From: Rachicladosporium sp. CCFEE 5018
Taxonomy: Eukaryota > Ascomycota > Dothideomycetes > Cladosporiales > Cladosporiaceae
Reading direction: 5' to 3'
DNA: 64,000 nucleotides
NCBI GenBank assembly: GCA_002077045.2
Contig: KZ111142.1
Coordinates: 333,596-397,595, forward strand
Part shown: positions 1 to 11,500 of the stretch, piece after piece
Layout of the letters: every line of letters begins with the position of its first letter
Position numbering within the stretch: the stretch's first letter is position 1
Notes under the pieces: model-generated
What the model was told of the DNA's origin: nothing
What the model saw: the letters and a program-made list of their open reading frames with translations, nothing else
Databases searched by the model: none
Translations under genes and position numbers: made by a program

Positions 1-776
1 CGACCGCCGCGTCCGCTTCCTCGGATTTGAACGGCTACGCGATTTGGAACGCTTGTGAGCAGTTGAACGAGCGGCTGGCGCCTTTCCGCGAGAAGTTAGG
101 CAAAGAGGCGACGATGAAGCAATTAGCGCACGCGGCGTACTTCGATCGCGTCAATCTGTCCGCGAACGGGTTCTACAAGACGCCCGACATCGGGTATGTC
201 TGGGGTCCTAACACCGGGCAGATGTTCTTCTACTTCACGCAGGGTGTTGCGGCGGCAGAAGTCGAGATCGACTGTCTGACTGGCGACTGGACGACAAGGA
301 GAGCGGACATCAAGATGGATGTTGGACGGTCGATCAATCCTGCGATCGACTACGGACAGATTGAGGGCGCTTTTGTGCAAGGTCTCGGACTCTTCACGAT
401 GGAAGAAAGTCTCTGGCATCGCGCCTCAGGCTCGATCTTCACCCGCGGCCCAGGCGCGTACAAAATCCCTGGCTTCCGCGACATACCCCAAGAATTCAAC
501 GTCAGTCTACTGAAAGACGTCAATTGGGAGAACCTGCGGACCATCCAGCGGAGTCGTGGCGTTGGCGAGCCGCCGCTGTTCTTGGGGAGCTGTGTCTTCT
601 TCGCTATTCGCGATGCGCTTAAGGCCGCTAGGAAGGAGTGGGGTGTTGAGGATTTGCTGAGTCTGAGGAGTCCGGCTACGGTTGAGAGAATCAGGAATTC
701 GGTCGAGGATCCGATTTTGAAGAGGGCGGAGGTTAAGGCAAGGGAGGGGGAGAAGAGCTTTTTTGTTAGTATTTAG
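1..776 (+). CDS. XDH: Xanthine dehydrogenase, C-terminal part (left duplicate, runs off window)
   Basis: This is the last 257 complete codons of the molybdopterin domain of xanthine dehydrogenase, identical to the end of the complete gene at 39534-43604. The reading frame enters at base 3 and ends at the TAG at 774-776. It contains the GVGEPPL motif, whose Glu is the catalytic base in the xanthine oxidase family. The frame is open to the left edge, so the rest of the gene lies outside the window if it exists. Because the whole segment duplicates the intact locus, it should not be counted as a second gene without read-depth evidence. Confidence 0.9.
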   Translation, partial: TAASASSDLNGYAIWNACEQLNERLAPFREKLGKEATMKQLAHAAYFDRVNLSANGFYKTPDIGYVWGPNTGQMFFYFTQGVAAAEVEIDCLTGDWTTRRADIKMDVGRSINPAIDYGQIEGAFVQGLGLFTMEESLWHRASGSIFTRGPGAYKIPGFRDIPQEFNVSLLKDVNWENLRTIQRSRGVGEPPLFLGSCVFFAIRDALKAARKEWGVEDLLSLRSPATVERIRNSVEDPILKRAEVKAREGEKSFFVSI

Positions 777-1516
777 GATTGGCAAGCGAGGCTGATTTAT
801 GACATTGTATGTTCTTGTTCCATGTCGCCCTCGCATCATCTGCTTTCGAGGATGGCATGCGTTGTGACACCGCGGCACATATAGCGTCTCCTGTCTGGCA
901 TATGTTACTACCCATAGGCATTCATCGGGGAAAAGGCAGATGGGACATGTCACATTGATCTGCAGTGCAACATCGCTCTGCTGGAATAGACACTGTCAGG
1001 AAATTAGGTTTGACCTGCAGAACAAGGTTTGATCTGCACCAGGCTTGACCGTAGGTGCAAATTATGTAAGTTCTATCACAAGATATTGAGTCACTATTTC
1101 GCCCTTGTTGCAGTGTCCCTCTATCGAACGTTCTGTAGCGACGACCAAACTCACTGACTACGCTCGCTGTTCCTCACCTATGGCACCTCCAAAAGTGCAT
1201 CAACGAAGGTCGTTCGCATCTGGTCGCGGCGTGCTCCAGACGGAACCCTACACAAGCCACAATCCTCTCCAGCTCCGAGCCAGGTGGTGGCTTCTGGCCA
1301 GGCTTAATTCATGAACATTGCCACACCCTGCTCCTTGGAGTGTCGCATAATTTATGTTGGGTCGACCGTCCAGCCAAGCGCCACTGGTCGTCGAGGGTTT
1401 CTTGACCCCGGTAATGCAAGCCATGGTCTTTCATGGCAAACTACTACTAAAGCAAAGTACTGTAGTCGTTTCGCTCTGTTGCCTTTGTCATTTTTCTTCC
1501 GTGGCCGCTCGCAGTC
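777..1516. other. Intergenic, XDH 3' end to Thr-rich gene
   Basis: This is 740 bp between the XDH stop and the start of the secreted Thr-rich protein gene on the same strand. It should hold the XDH 3' UTR and the promoter of the next gene. I see no supported gene or RNA; the short open frames here lack homology and ordinary codon flow. It is repeated at 43605-44344. Confidence 0.6.
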
Positions 1517-2756
1517 ATGTCATTTTTCCTCGTCAGCCTGTTGGCATTTTGTCATGTCTGGCAAGCACTCGCAACAACTACAACGAGCGCAGTGCCAATA
1601 TGATCGCGGCAGCTGTACAAGGCTATCCTACCGCTCTCCAAGTATACTCCCGCACTTAGCTTCTGTTCGAGCAAATACCCCTTGCCTACGTGCTCGGTCA
1701 CAGTGACTGCCACCACCGTCTCCTCGGTCACGAGCACCGTCTCCATCACCCCAAGCACGCTGACCGTGGTTGCTTCGACCCTACTCACCACTTCAACTAC
1801 TGGTACGACAACTCTTGAGACGACAGCCGCTACAACGACTGCGTCTGTCATGGTCACAAGTGTGACTACCATAGTCGTTGGAACCTCGACTGTCACGACT
1901 ACAGTGTCTTCCACCAGCACTGTGGTACTGCTTGCAAAGCGAGGGGAATCACAAACTACAGCTGTGAGTAAAGACATCACTCACCAAGAGGACAGATGCT
2001 GATATAGGATAGGCCGCAATAGTCGCACGCGCAGACCCTTCGGCAAGTGCCTTGTCCTCACTCGCTGCCCAAGCCCGGTCCTTCATAAGCACAGCCTGCA
2101 GCTGTATCGAGAAGCCAGTACCGTGTGTCACGGTCACAGCCACGACCACACGCCAGTCCATATTTACACGCACGGCAACGTTCACGGCGACAGCTTCTGT
2201 TGTCTCGACCAGCGTGAGCAATGTCCAAGCGACTGCTACGTCGTTCATCACACAAATCATTTCGACGACAGTAACAGCAATAGCCACCGCAGACATCGCG
2301 ACAACGACGACCCTCTCCGTTACAGCCGTTACAACTAAAATAGCCTGTGCCAATCCGACGCAGACGTTTGCCCTTCAAGTCAGCTCGGGGGAAAGCAAGG
2401 GGTTGTACCTCCACGAGGACGAATATGCTGATCTGCTCGCTGATCCAAATGTGACCCCTCAAGGCTTTTATCTCGACAACGGCGTCCTGAAACACACAGC
2501 GGGGCGTATACTCGTCGACTACACTTCCGGCACAGGGGGTGCTGAATACATATCGCTGCGAACCGCCGAAGATGTCGCCACATACCATTATCTGGTCGCC
2601 ACTTGTTCCATCACGTGTGACCAGTCGCTATCGTGCGTCGCCGGTGACCTTACCATTTTCACGCTTTCTGGCAGCTTTCTGCTTTTTAATCCTCCCGGGG
2701 ACGGGGGAGAGGTTGGATTGACCGTTGTACCGCTGTGCTCTCTGCCGGGTGTCTAA
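1517..2756 (+). CDS. Secreted Thr/Ser-rich protein (left duplicate)
   Basis: The gene reads as three exons, 1517-1591, 1643-1963 and 2013-2756, giving 379 aa (1140 nt, in frame). The start is an ATG followed by a clear signal peptide, MSFFLVSLLAFCHVWQALA. After it come about 200 residues dominated by Thr, Val, Ser and Ala, a likely O-mannosylated stalk, then a C-terminal part of about 150 residues with several Cys (TCSITCDQSLSC). The introns are 51 and 49 nt with GTGCCA...CCAAG and GTGAGT...GATAG borders. I see no known catalytic domain and no clear GPI signal, so an extracellular or wall-associated role is inferred from composition only. The duplicate is at 44345-45584. Confidence 0.65.
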
Positions 2757-3933
2757 TGATATTGTGCTTGTTTCTGGGCAGTCGCAACTGAGCAGATTGT
2801 CCGTTTGGTGAGCACAGATGTGGGAATCCACAGCGGATGCGACATAAAAGAATGCGATATTGGGGGTTGTTTTGGATTCTTGGCTACGTTGTCCTCTCAG
2901 CACTTTTCGTAGACTGCAGACATCGCGATGCGTACGCTATAGGCACAGGAAGTCGCCATAGGCTTAGTCACTAGAAGTATCCTGACGCAACGGTGACAAA
3001 CAGAATGGATTACATCCAAGAAACATCAGGCTCAGCCTGAGCAAACGAGTGCATCGACCTTACAGTGATAGCCTAGGTGCAAGAGCCGCTCAAGTGATGC
3101 ATTTGTAGCAGCACAGCTCTGGCATTCAAAAGACTGAGATCTTGGGAGCAGCACAATCGGCTTCAGCAAAAGAGTCCAGCAAGCCGATCGTGCATACTGC
3201 AGGGCGGCTTGCTTTGTCGCTCATCGACATGTGTGGGAACAACGAGTTAAGGACATACCACTGGTTGTGGGCGTTTGCGTTGGCGATGCCGTGCGTGTCC
3301 GTGTCGACTCCCCCACTCTTTGGTTTCTCGGTTGGCAACATCCGTACCACGTGTCTGGCAGGCTCCGTGCCCGAATCCGAGCACCTGGATCCCGGCCCAG
3401 ATCATGCTGAAGTCTGCAACATGGAGGGTTTCGTGAACGAACGTCAGTTGTCGCGCATCACAGCGAAGTAGACTTTAGTATATCTTCACCATGCTGGAGA
3501 TGCTATAATCACCTCCACAGCAATGAACAAATCAGACATTCCCTCGGAGTCCGCGCCTCTTCAAGACTCGGCCATCCGCAGTTCCGAGAACGCCATGGCA
3601 GCCGGATAGAGCAATGCGTGGGCGCCGCACGCCAAAGTGGAGCAGCTGGAGTGCGAGTCGCTTGGCCGAGATCTTGCTTATCACACGCTGGACAGCCACG
3701 CAGGCGCGGCAGTCCCACGGTAGGTGTCGTTGTCGTTCTCCTCTCTTTACGCTCTTCTCCTCATCGTCGACGTCCATGCTGCCGCCGTAGGACCTGACAA
3801 CGAGAGCGCTGCAAGGTAGCGCAATGTACACGCCTGGTGGATTTGACACCGCACAAGACGACGAGACACCACAGGAATATCCATGAGCGAGACTTGAACA
3901 AGGCGACGCTGGATACAGGGTGGAGGGGTTACG
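2757..3933. other. Intergenic, Thr-rich gene to 7-TM gene
   Basis: This 1177-bp stretch has no gene I can support. Frames on both strands at 3126-3471 are open for 70-110 codons but do not start with a good ATG context and resemble nothing. A short upstream frame begins at the ATG at 3824 (MYTPGGF...) and closes after 20 codons; it may be an upstream ORF of the 7-TM gene. The stretch is repeated at 45585-46761. Confidence 0.5.
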
Positions 3934-5068
3934 ATGGTACCCTTCGTGGTAGAGTCATGGATCTGGTTCAGTTGCGTTATGCTGATCGCACTGAGTCGAT
4001 TGTATGCTTCTCGAGTCCACCCTTGAGTCTGCAGAGGGACTGACAATGCGCTCACAGCATCTCTCGGTACATGGCCCTGGGCAAATCGCTCAAGCACTTC
4101 CAAGCAGACGAATATGTCATGCTGGTCGTGCTCTGCTTCTACACGACCCTGATCGTTACGATCAACCTCGTCGCAAATTCTTCGAGTAACCTACTTCCGC
4201 CTGGTTATGACACCTCCCACATCACTGCCGAGGATCGGAGACAACGAGTGTATGGGAGCAAGCTTGTGTTGGTGGTGGAAGAGAGCCAGTGTGTGACTAT
4301 CTGGGGCGCGAAAGCATGTCTGCTGATCATGTACTTGCGACTCACGACAATGCGGAAAGAGAACATTGCGATCAAAGTGCTCGCAGGCTACGTTGCAGGC
4401 ACTTTCGTGCTCATGGAGATCCTATATCTCGGCGTATGGTGTCGCCCATTCTCAAACTACTGGTGAGGATTGAGCATACAGGACGTCACAAGATGTGTTA
4501 CTGACGTGCTTTCCCAGGGCTCTTCCGACGCCAAACCCGCAATGTGACGCCGCTACAAATCACCTCATCACGAACGCAGTCTTCAACTTGACCTCCGACA
4601 TCGCCATGCTTGCGATTGGCCTACCGATGTTCCTCCGCCTGACCATGCCTTGGACAAAGAAAGTACCACTCATAGGAATCTTCTCCCTGGGCGTGTTCGT
4701 CATCGTCGCAGCGATCATGAACAAAGTCTACTCATTCGGCTCACCGTTCGGAAGCGAATGGGTGTACTGGTATGTGCGCGAATCTTCCACCGCTCTTATC
4801 GTGGCCAATCTTCCGTTCATCTGGCTGCTCTATCGGAAGCTGTTTGGTATCAGCGGCACAGGAGATACAAGAATGGGTAGTCTGCATCACACTATCTCGA
4901 TGGGTACTGCTCGAGGACGAAGGGCAACAGTGGATCCCATCGAGGGGCGGAAGATGTCAGATGGCACTGACCACGATCTCGAGGGCACGAACCCCCTCGA
5001 TCGGATGCGCACACTTAGCGGGAGCATGACGTTCGAGGAGATGCTGAGAGTCGAGCGGGTTGTGAGCT
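3934..5068 (+). CDS. Fungal rhodopsin-fold (PTH11-like) 7-TM protein, cut by assembly gap
   Basis: Exons are 3934-4001, 4058-4462 and 4518-5068, and the last is cut by the N gap after about 341 codons. Sequence and splice sites match the complete gene at 46762-48120, described there. All seven membrane segments are present, and only the last ~75 residues of the cytoplasmic tail are missing. The truncation is an assembly edge and gives no evidence of a broken gene in the organism. Confidence 0.8.
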
Positions 5069-5168
5069 NNNNNNNNNNNNNNNNNNNNNNNNNNNNNNNN
5101 NNNNNNNNNNNNNNNNNNNNNNNNNNNNNNNNNNNNNNNNNNNNNNNNNNNNNNNNNNNNNNNNNNNN
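5069..5168. other. Assembly gap of 100 N
   Basis: Exactly 100 undetermined bases, the conventional size for a gap of unknown length. The left flank is the duplicated 7-TM gene. The right flank opens in the middle of an unrelated gene (the GH63-type glycosidase), so the two sides are not one transcription unit. Confidence 0.98.
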
Positions 5169-8100
5169 TTTCGCTGGGGTGAGGATGGCATTGCTGGTGT
5201 GTCAGACTCGCATGGTCGGCTGAACATTGCGTTCTCCTTCTGGAACGAGAAGGAGTGAGTGCTGCTATGCTCAGCTGCAGAGTGGCATGAGCTGATGGCG
5301 ATTTAGTGACCACATCAAGGAACGCCTCTTCGGCCTGTCGAATCCACAGGGTGTCCACGGCGAGAGCATCAAGGAAGCCCACTTCCACCTCGACAACACT
5401 CCCACCCACTCCTACATGAAATATCTCTACAAGCTCCCGCAAGCAGCTTTCCCGTACGAAGATCTTATTAAGGAGAATGCAAAGCGATCCAAGAAAGAGC
5501 GGGAGTACAACCTCATCGACATAGGCATCTTCGACAAGAGCAAGTACTGGGACTGCTTCATCGAGACTGCGAAAGAGGATGACGATCCAGAAGAGCTGCT
5601 GTTCCGTGTCACCTGCTACAATCGCGGTTCGGAGCCCGCGAAGCTGCATGTCATCCCGCAAGTGTGGTTCCGCAACACGTGGGCTTGGGGTTACGATGCG
5701 ACGAAACCCAGCATTACGCAGACTGGCGAGCTGTCAGCGCAGATCAAGCACAAGGAGCTCGGTGAGAGGTTCTTCCAGTGCTCGCCTTCGCCCAACAGCT
5801 GCGGCAAGGACGACGACATCGAGCCGGAGTTCCTCTTCACGGAGAACGATACCAACTACGAGGACTTATGGGGCACGAAGAACAAGGAGAAATATGTCAA
5901 GGATGCTTTCCATCAGCGTATCGTCCACGGCAACAAGAAGGCGGTCAACCCACAGCAGACCGGTACCAAGAGCTGCGCCTGGTACCCTTTCAACCAAGGC
6001 GATGGTGTCGCTCCTGGCGAGTGCGCTGTCGTCCGTTTCCGCATCACAAAGAAGCAAAACGATGCCTACCTTGACGAAGAGCGCTTCGACGACATCATGG
6101 ACCAGCGTGCCGCCGAAGCCGACGAGTTCTACTGGAAGATCAATCCCATGCCCATGGCCGACGACCTGCGCATGATCCAACGCCAAGCTCTCTCCGGCAT
6201 GATGTGGTGTAAACAATACTACCACTTCATCTGGGACCAGTGGGCGAACGGCGACCCCGCCATGCCGCCTCCACCGGCCTCTAGAAAGCAGATCCGAAAC
6301 GTGCAGTGGAAGCACATGTACCTTGATGACGTGCTGTCCATGCCGGATTCTTGGGAGTACCCCTTCTTCGCTGCTTGGGACTCGGCCTTCCACTGCATAC
6401 CTCTCGCCATGATCGACCCGGAGTTTGCGAAGAAGCAGCTTGATCTGTTCACTCGTGAGTGGTACATGCACCCTAACGGCCAGCTACCGGCTTACGAGTG
6501 GAACTTTGGCGATGTCAATCCGCCTGTGCATGCTTGGGCGACCTTCAGGACGTTCAAGATTGAGCGCAAGATGTATGGTCGTGAGGATCTGGACTTCTTG
6601 GAGCGGGTGTTCCAGAAGCTGCTGCTGAATTTCACCTGGTGGTGCAATCGAAAGGACTTTGATGGCAAGAATGTGTTTGAGGGTGGCTTCCTCGGTCTAG
6701 ACAATATCGGTCTTTTCAACCGGTCAGATCCACTGCCCACCGGTGGTACTCTAGAGCAGGCTGATGCAACAGGCTGGATGGCTTTCTACGCCCTCAGCAT
6801 GCTCAACATTGCTCTCGAGCTCGCCAAGCACCGCCGCATATACGAAGACATCGCATCGAAGTTCTTCGAGCACTTTATCCTCATCTCAGACGCCATGTCA
6901 TATCGTCATGGTGACAAGACGAAGTCGCTCTGGAACGAGGAAGATGGCTTCTACTATGACGCGATCTCGTGGGGACCTGAATGGACCCATCAGATGAAAG
7001 TCCGATCACTGGTCGGCTTGATCCCGATGTACGCCACTCTCACACTGGAGCCCCAAGTCATCGCCCGCTTCCCACAATTCAAGAAGCGCATGGACTGGTT
7101 CATCAAAACCGACATGAGGTCGCAGGTCGCAACATTGCAAGCATGAAGCGACGAGGCAAGGATGACAGATTACTGCTCTCGCTCTGCAGCGAAGATCGGC
7201 TCCGAAGCATCCTCAAGTATATGCTCGATCCCAATGAGTTCCTTGGTGACAATGGCATCCGCTCGCTGTCGAAGTTCCACAAAGATCACCCGGTCTCAAT
7301 GGACGTCAACGGCCAGAATTACTCCGTCTCCTACATCCCCGGCGACTCCGACAGTGGCTTGTTTGGCGGCAACAGCAATTGGCGCGGTCCCATCTGGATT
7401 GCCGTCAACTTCTTGCTCGTGGAGAGCTTACTGCGCTTCTACATGTTCTACGGCAATACCTTCAAAGTCGAGTGCCCAACTGGGTCTGGCGACTACATGC
7501 ACCTTGGTCATGTGGCTGAGGAGATCCAGCACAGACTGCAACACTTGATGGCAAAGGGTGATGGTGGCCGAAGAGCAATTCACGACGGCAACGACATGCT
7601 AGACTTCGACCCGAACTGGAAGGATTACCTCTGGTTCTACGAATTCTTCGACGGCGACAGTGGACGCGGGCTTGGCGCTTCACATCAGACCGGCTGGACG
7701 GGTCTGATGGCGAAGATGATCCATGACACAGGGTATGCTAACCTTCCCTCCCTTTATACATGCCTACGATGACTGACAACTTCCCAGTATGAACTGTCGT
7801 CTCCCGCAGACCCCGCGCACCCCCGCTTCAGCAGCTGCCCACTACTTCGACGACGTCTTCTCCCGCCAGCGCCGCGCCTCGCTCGGCGCTCGCCGCCCCA
7901 CAGGTCTCGCCCGAAGCATGACAAACAATCGCAGCATCGGCTCGCGCAGCGACTGGGGTCCCTCAACAAACACCTCCCGCCGCCCCTCCACAGCCGCTGG
8001 CACCGATCCCGAAATCGCCGATGGCGACGCCGATGATGACGCTAACGACGCTAAGAACGACGCGACGGCAAAGACGAACGGCAATGCTGCGGTTACTGGC

Positions 8101-8319
8101 CAGGGCATCAGTCGGCAGTGGAGTATTCACAAGGAGGAGCCTGCCACGAACGGGAAGAAGAATGGCGTTGAGCACCATGGAGAGGAGATTAGCGAGCAGG
8201 ACGAGGCGATTAATCGGTATGTACAGGATCAGCTTGCCAGGCTGAAGAAGCAGGAGAGCAATGAGTTGAGTGAGGAGATTTCGGCGCAGAATGATGGCGT
8301 GGATGAGAAGGAGTTGTGA
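5169..8319 (+). CDS. GH63/MGH1-like glycoside hydrolase, 5' end in gap, one frame break
   Basis: Right of the gap the frame reads RWGEDGIAGVSDSHG, then WNEKD after a 52-nt intron (5255-5306, GTGAGT...TTTAG), then KERLFGL and THSYMKYLYKLPQ. These match the family of ~900-aa GH63-related (mannosylglycerate-hydrolase-like) glucosidases found in bacteria and fungi. The (alpha/alpha)6 toroid part follows, with WDSAFHCIPLAMIDPEFAKK and PAYEWNFGDVNPPVHAW. At about 7116 the frame jumps: the upstream frame ends at the TGA at 7144, while the conserved continuation RNIASMKRRGKDDRLL is in another frame. One missing base next to ATG at 7114-7116 explains this. A 55-nt intron (7733-7787) precedes a Ser- and Asp-rich tail ending at 8319. 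The N terminus is lost in the gap, so localisation is unknown. The glucosidase role comes from the family only. The frame break may be a consensus error. Confidence 0.8.
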
Positions 8320-8503
8320 GATGGTGTCGGGAGAACCTGAGAGGCGTTTCATTGATACCTATGTGAGCATGGCGTTTCTGGGGATGATGGGGATGGGGTA
8401 TGAAGAAGCAGCTCAGAGCTCGTAGATGCATAGACCTAGACCCTAGAAGTTGTACAGACCGGGGATTGGAGCTACGGGAGTGCAGACATTTTGATTTTTA
8501 CCG

Positions 8504-11500
8504 TCATCGTCCACTAGATGTCGCCGCCCGCAGCGCTCGAAAGCGTAAGCCCTCACTCTTCATCAACTCTGATGGCACACCTTGCTCGACCAACTCCCCG
8601 TCGGCCATCATTACGACCTGATTGTACAGCTCGACTTGCTCAAGACGATGCAAGACTGCGATGACAGTGCAGTCCATGAAGGCTGTGCTGATCACGTGCT
8701 GCATCTCGGCTTCGGTGTCGTTGTCGAGCCTGCATGACAGCGCCGTTAGTCCATGCTCTCTCGCACCATCTTACGGGAAGAAAGACACTCACGTGCTAGT
8801 CGCCTCATCCAACAGCAGTATCTTACTCTTCCTCAATAATGCCTGCGCCAGACAGAGCAGCTGCTTCTGCCCCGCCGACCACGCCGCTGTATCCATCTCG
8901 GCGTTCAGTCCTCCTCGCTCTGCCACGATGGCATCGAGTTTGACTTTCACGAGCGCTTCGAGGATGTCGGTATCCTGAGCTAAGCCATGCGGATCGATGT
9001 TCGCTCGCACAGTACCGGGTACAAGCAGCGGATCTTGGGGCACGATGTTCAAAGATTGACAGAGGAGATTGCTCGGTACGTCTGCGATGTTCGAGCCATC
9101 GATCTTGATCTGGCCGGAGCTGCAGGAGATCATGCGGACAAGTGACAAGAGCAGAGTGGACTTGCCGCTGCCGGAGCGGCCACATATTGCGACATGTTGG
9201 CCGGGCCGAATGGTTAGGGTCACCTGCTTGATGGCTGGAGGTACCAAGGAGCTGTGGATGGTGTCAGTATTGCACTATGTTTGAGCATAGAGAAGGGGAT
9301 CAAGTGACTTACGAGTACCCAGCAGTCACATCCTCGAACTCCACTAAGCCCTTGTTCGGCCAGCCTATCTGCATCTGTGTCTTGCTCACGGGTATATCTT
9401 CCGTCTCAGTCTTCGTCACAAACTGCCTCACCCTTGCTACAGCTCCAATACTGCTCTCACAGGCAGTCCAGGTTATGATGAGTCTCGACAGTACGGTGTT
9501 GAATCCCACAATCATGACGAGTGCCACACCCACAGACCCGCCACTGAAGTTCTCCTGCCAGCGGACCACAATCGTGACCAGGATGACCGCGAGCGCAGCG
9601 ACCATGATGTCCAGCGCGAAATTCAGCCAGTGCTGGACGCAAGCGAGGATGTAGACAGGTCGTTGCGAGGTGTCGATCAGATCGTGCAACTTGCGTGTGT
9701 ACTGCTCCTCCCAGCCGAAGGCTCTGATCGTGGCTCCACCAGCTGTAGACTCATTGAAGGCAGTGAAGAGTGGTGCCTTGGCCTCGATGCCGAGTAGTCG
9801 AAGTTGTCTCGATGTCCTCAAGTAAAAACGCTGCAGGAAGAACAGCGCAACGACCAGCACTGGTACCGTAGCACCGAGATATCGCGCGAAGACGAAGAGA
9901 ATGACGACTTTGACGATGACCGAGACGAGAGACGAGGAGGCGTTCACCAAGTCACTTGGCAGCTGCATGTCCAGTAATTGCATATCCTCGCTGAAACGAT
10001 TCTGGATTGTCCCCGTGTTAGTGTTGACGAAGAAGCTCAGCGGCGCTTTAGTCACTGTGTCCAGTAGATCTTGGTGCATGCCAGTGGCGGAGTTGGAGAT
10101 CATGGGTATGAACGCGAACCAGCAGGCAGCGCAAGCTGCTAAGGAGGCAACAATGCCGAAAGCTGCATATACAGCCGCTAAGAGCCACGAGTGTCAGCAT
10201 GATCGGCGAACTCAAGAAGATTGCGGTTGAAACTTACTATACATGCCAACGTGAGCATTAGGGTGCACTGCGTTCGCTTCGGACCAGTACTTCAGCCATA
10301 TCGTAGGACACTCGGTGAGCAGGATCCAAAGCGCGATAGTCGCAGCGTATCCGACCATAGTAGTGTAGCCAGAGCTCTTGACGTAGTAGCCATAGACTGC
10401 AAAGTCGCCCTGCTGGCGTGACTTGTCCGGAGGATCTTCAATCACCTCAGTCACCTTAGTCTTAGTCGTCTTCCGAGCAGAATCGCTCGATGGCTCGGCT
10501 AGAAAGGACGATGGAGAGACTTCAACCTCTTCGACCTTACCATTTGGTTTGTACCCAGTCTCCACTGTGCCGAGGACTGATGCAGGTGTGCCAGTCTTGA
10601 CGACCCTACCAGCGTCCATTGCGACAACGACATCGCATCTCGCCGCGATAGCAAGGTCGTGAGACGCTAAGATAACGGTCATCGGACCTCGTCTCAAGAG
10701 GCCATCAGCTCCGAAGAGAGACTCCACCACACTGGTGGTCGTGTGGGCATCCATGCCACTGAAGACATCGTCCAGGATCACCGTCGCGCACCTGGCATAC
10801 AGCGCTCTTGCAAGCGTGATACGTTTCTTCTGTCCACCGCTGATGTTCATGGCATTGCTCCCAAGAATCGTAGCATCTCCCTCCTCGAAGCTCTCCAGGT
10901 CCTGTCCGAGTGCGCAAGCCCGGATAACCGTCTCGTACCACTTCTCCTCGTATGGTAAAGTTCCAAGAATGTTGTCTCGGACGGATCTGTGCTCAAGCCA
11001 TGCGTCTTGCGAGCAGAATGCGATCGGGCGCTGCAGTCTAGCGATTCCTGATGGCTCGGCTAGGGTCTCACCGATGATACTCTGAAGGAGTGTGGACTTT
11101 CCGCTACCTACTGGCCCCACTAGCGCAGTGATCTTGTGGCGAGGTATGACTATGTTGAGGCCAGGCAGTACCACTGGGTTAGCAGGACTCCAACGAATGT
11201 CCTGATCGTCATAAACCACGACATCTGTTCTCTGGAAGTCTCTGACGTCTCGTACGTCTCGTAGCGCTACACTGTCGACAGTGAGAGATCCTTCAGGTTC
11301 TGACTCGGGCCTATGAGGTTCAGCACCGTACCTGCAGAACTTCTCAATCCTGTTGAAGCAAGCAAAGCATTGCACAACGGATGGCAAAGTCTGCGTAAAC
11401 ATAAGCGCTGGGCTTGTCAGCAGAGTTACAAGGGCTACAGAGGTGAAAGCCTGAGCCGTGAGCAGCGTCTGACCCTTCCAGAATGCGACGCCGACGTAGG

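Larger units (their letters stand above)
1..5068 (+). repeat. Left copy of a 5068-bp direct duplication, ending at the assembly gap
   Basis: This stretch recurs at 42829-47896 in the same orientation with a constant offset of 42828. All open frames and all stretches I compared are the same in both copies, including introns and intergenic DNA. The copy begins at or left of the window edge and ends exactly at the first N. The exact end at the gap, with no visible divergence even in non-coding DNA, points to a contig end that overlaps the next contig and was not merged. A very young true duplication is the alternative. The left limit cannot be seen here. Confidence 0.95.

Noticed and set aside
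1552..1980. Val/Thr-rich minus-strand frame opposite the Thr-rich gene
   Set aside because: It is the antisense of a Thr-codon-rich exon, which automatically yields an open Val-rich frame.
3126..3471. Paired plus and minus frames in the Thr-rich / 7-TM spacer, and their duplicates
   Set aside because: They overlap on opposite strands, have no homology I recognise, and the plus frame has no convincing ATG.
3824..3886. MYTPGGF... as the first exon of the 7-TM gene
   Set aside because: I found no donor and acceptor pair that joins it in frame to the first membrane segment. The closest pair leads into a different frame, so I start the gene at 3934 and treat this as a possible upstream ORF.
1..5068. 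Transposon-mediated or viral origin of the duplicated 5 kb
   Set aside because: There is no terminal repeat, target-site duplication, transposase or reverse transcriptase at either copy, and the boundaries coincide with the window edge and the gap.
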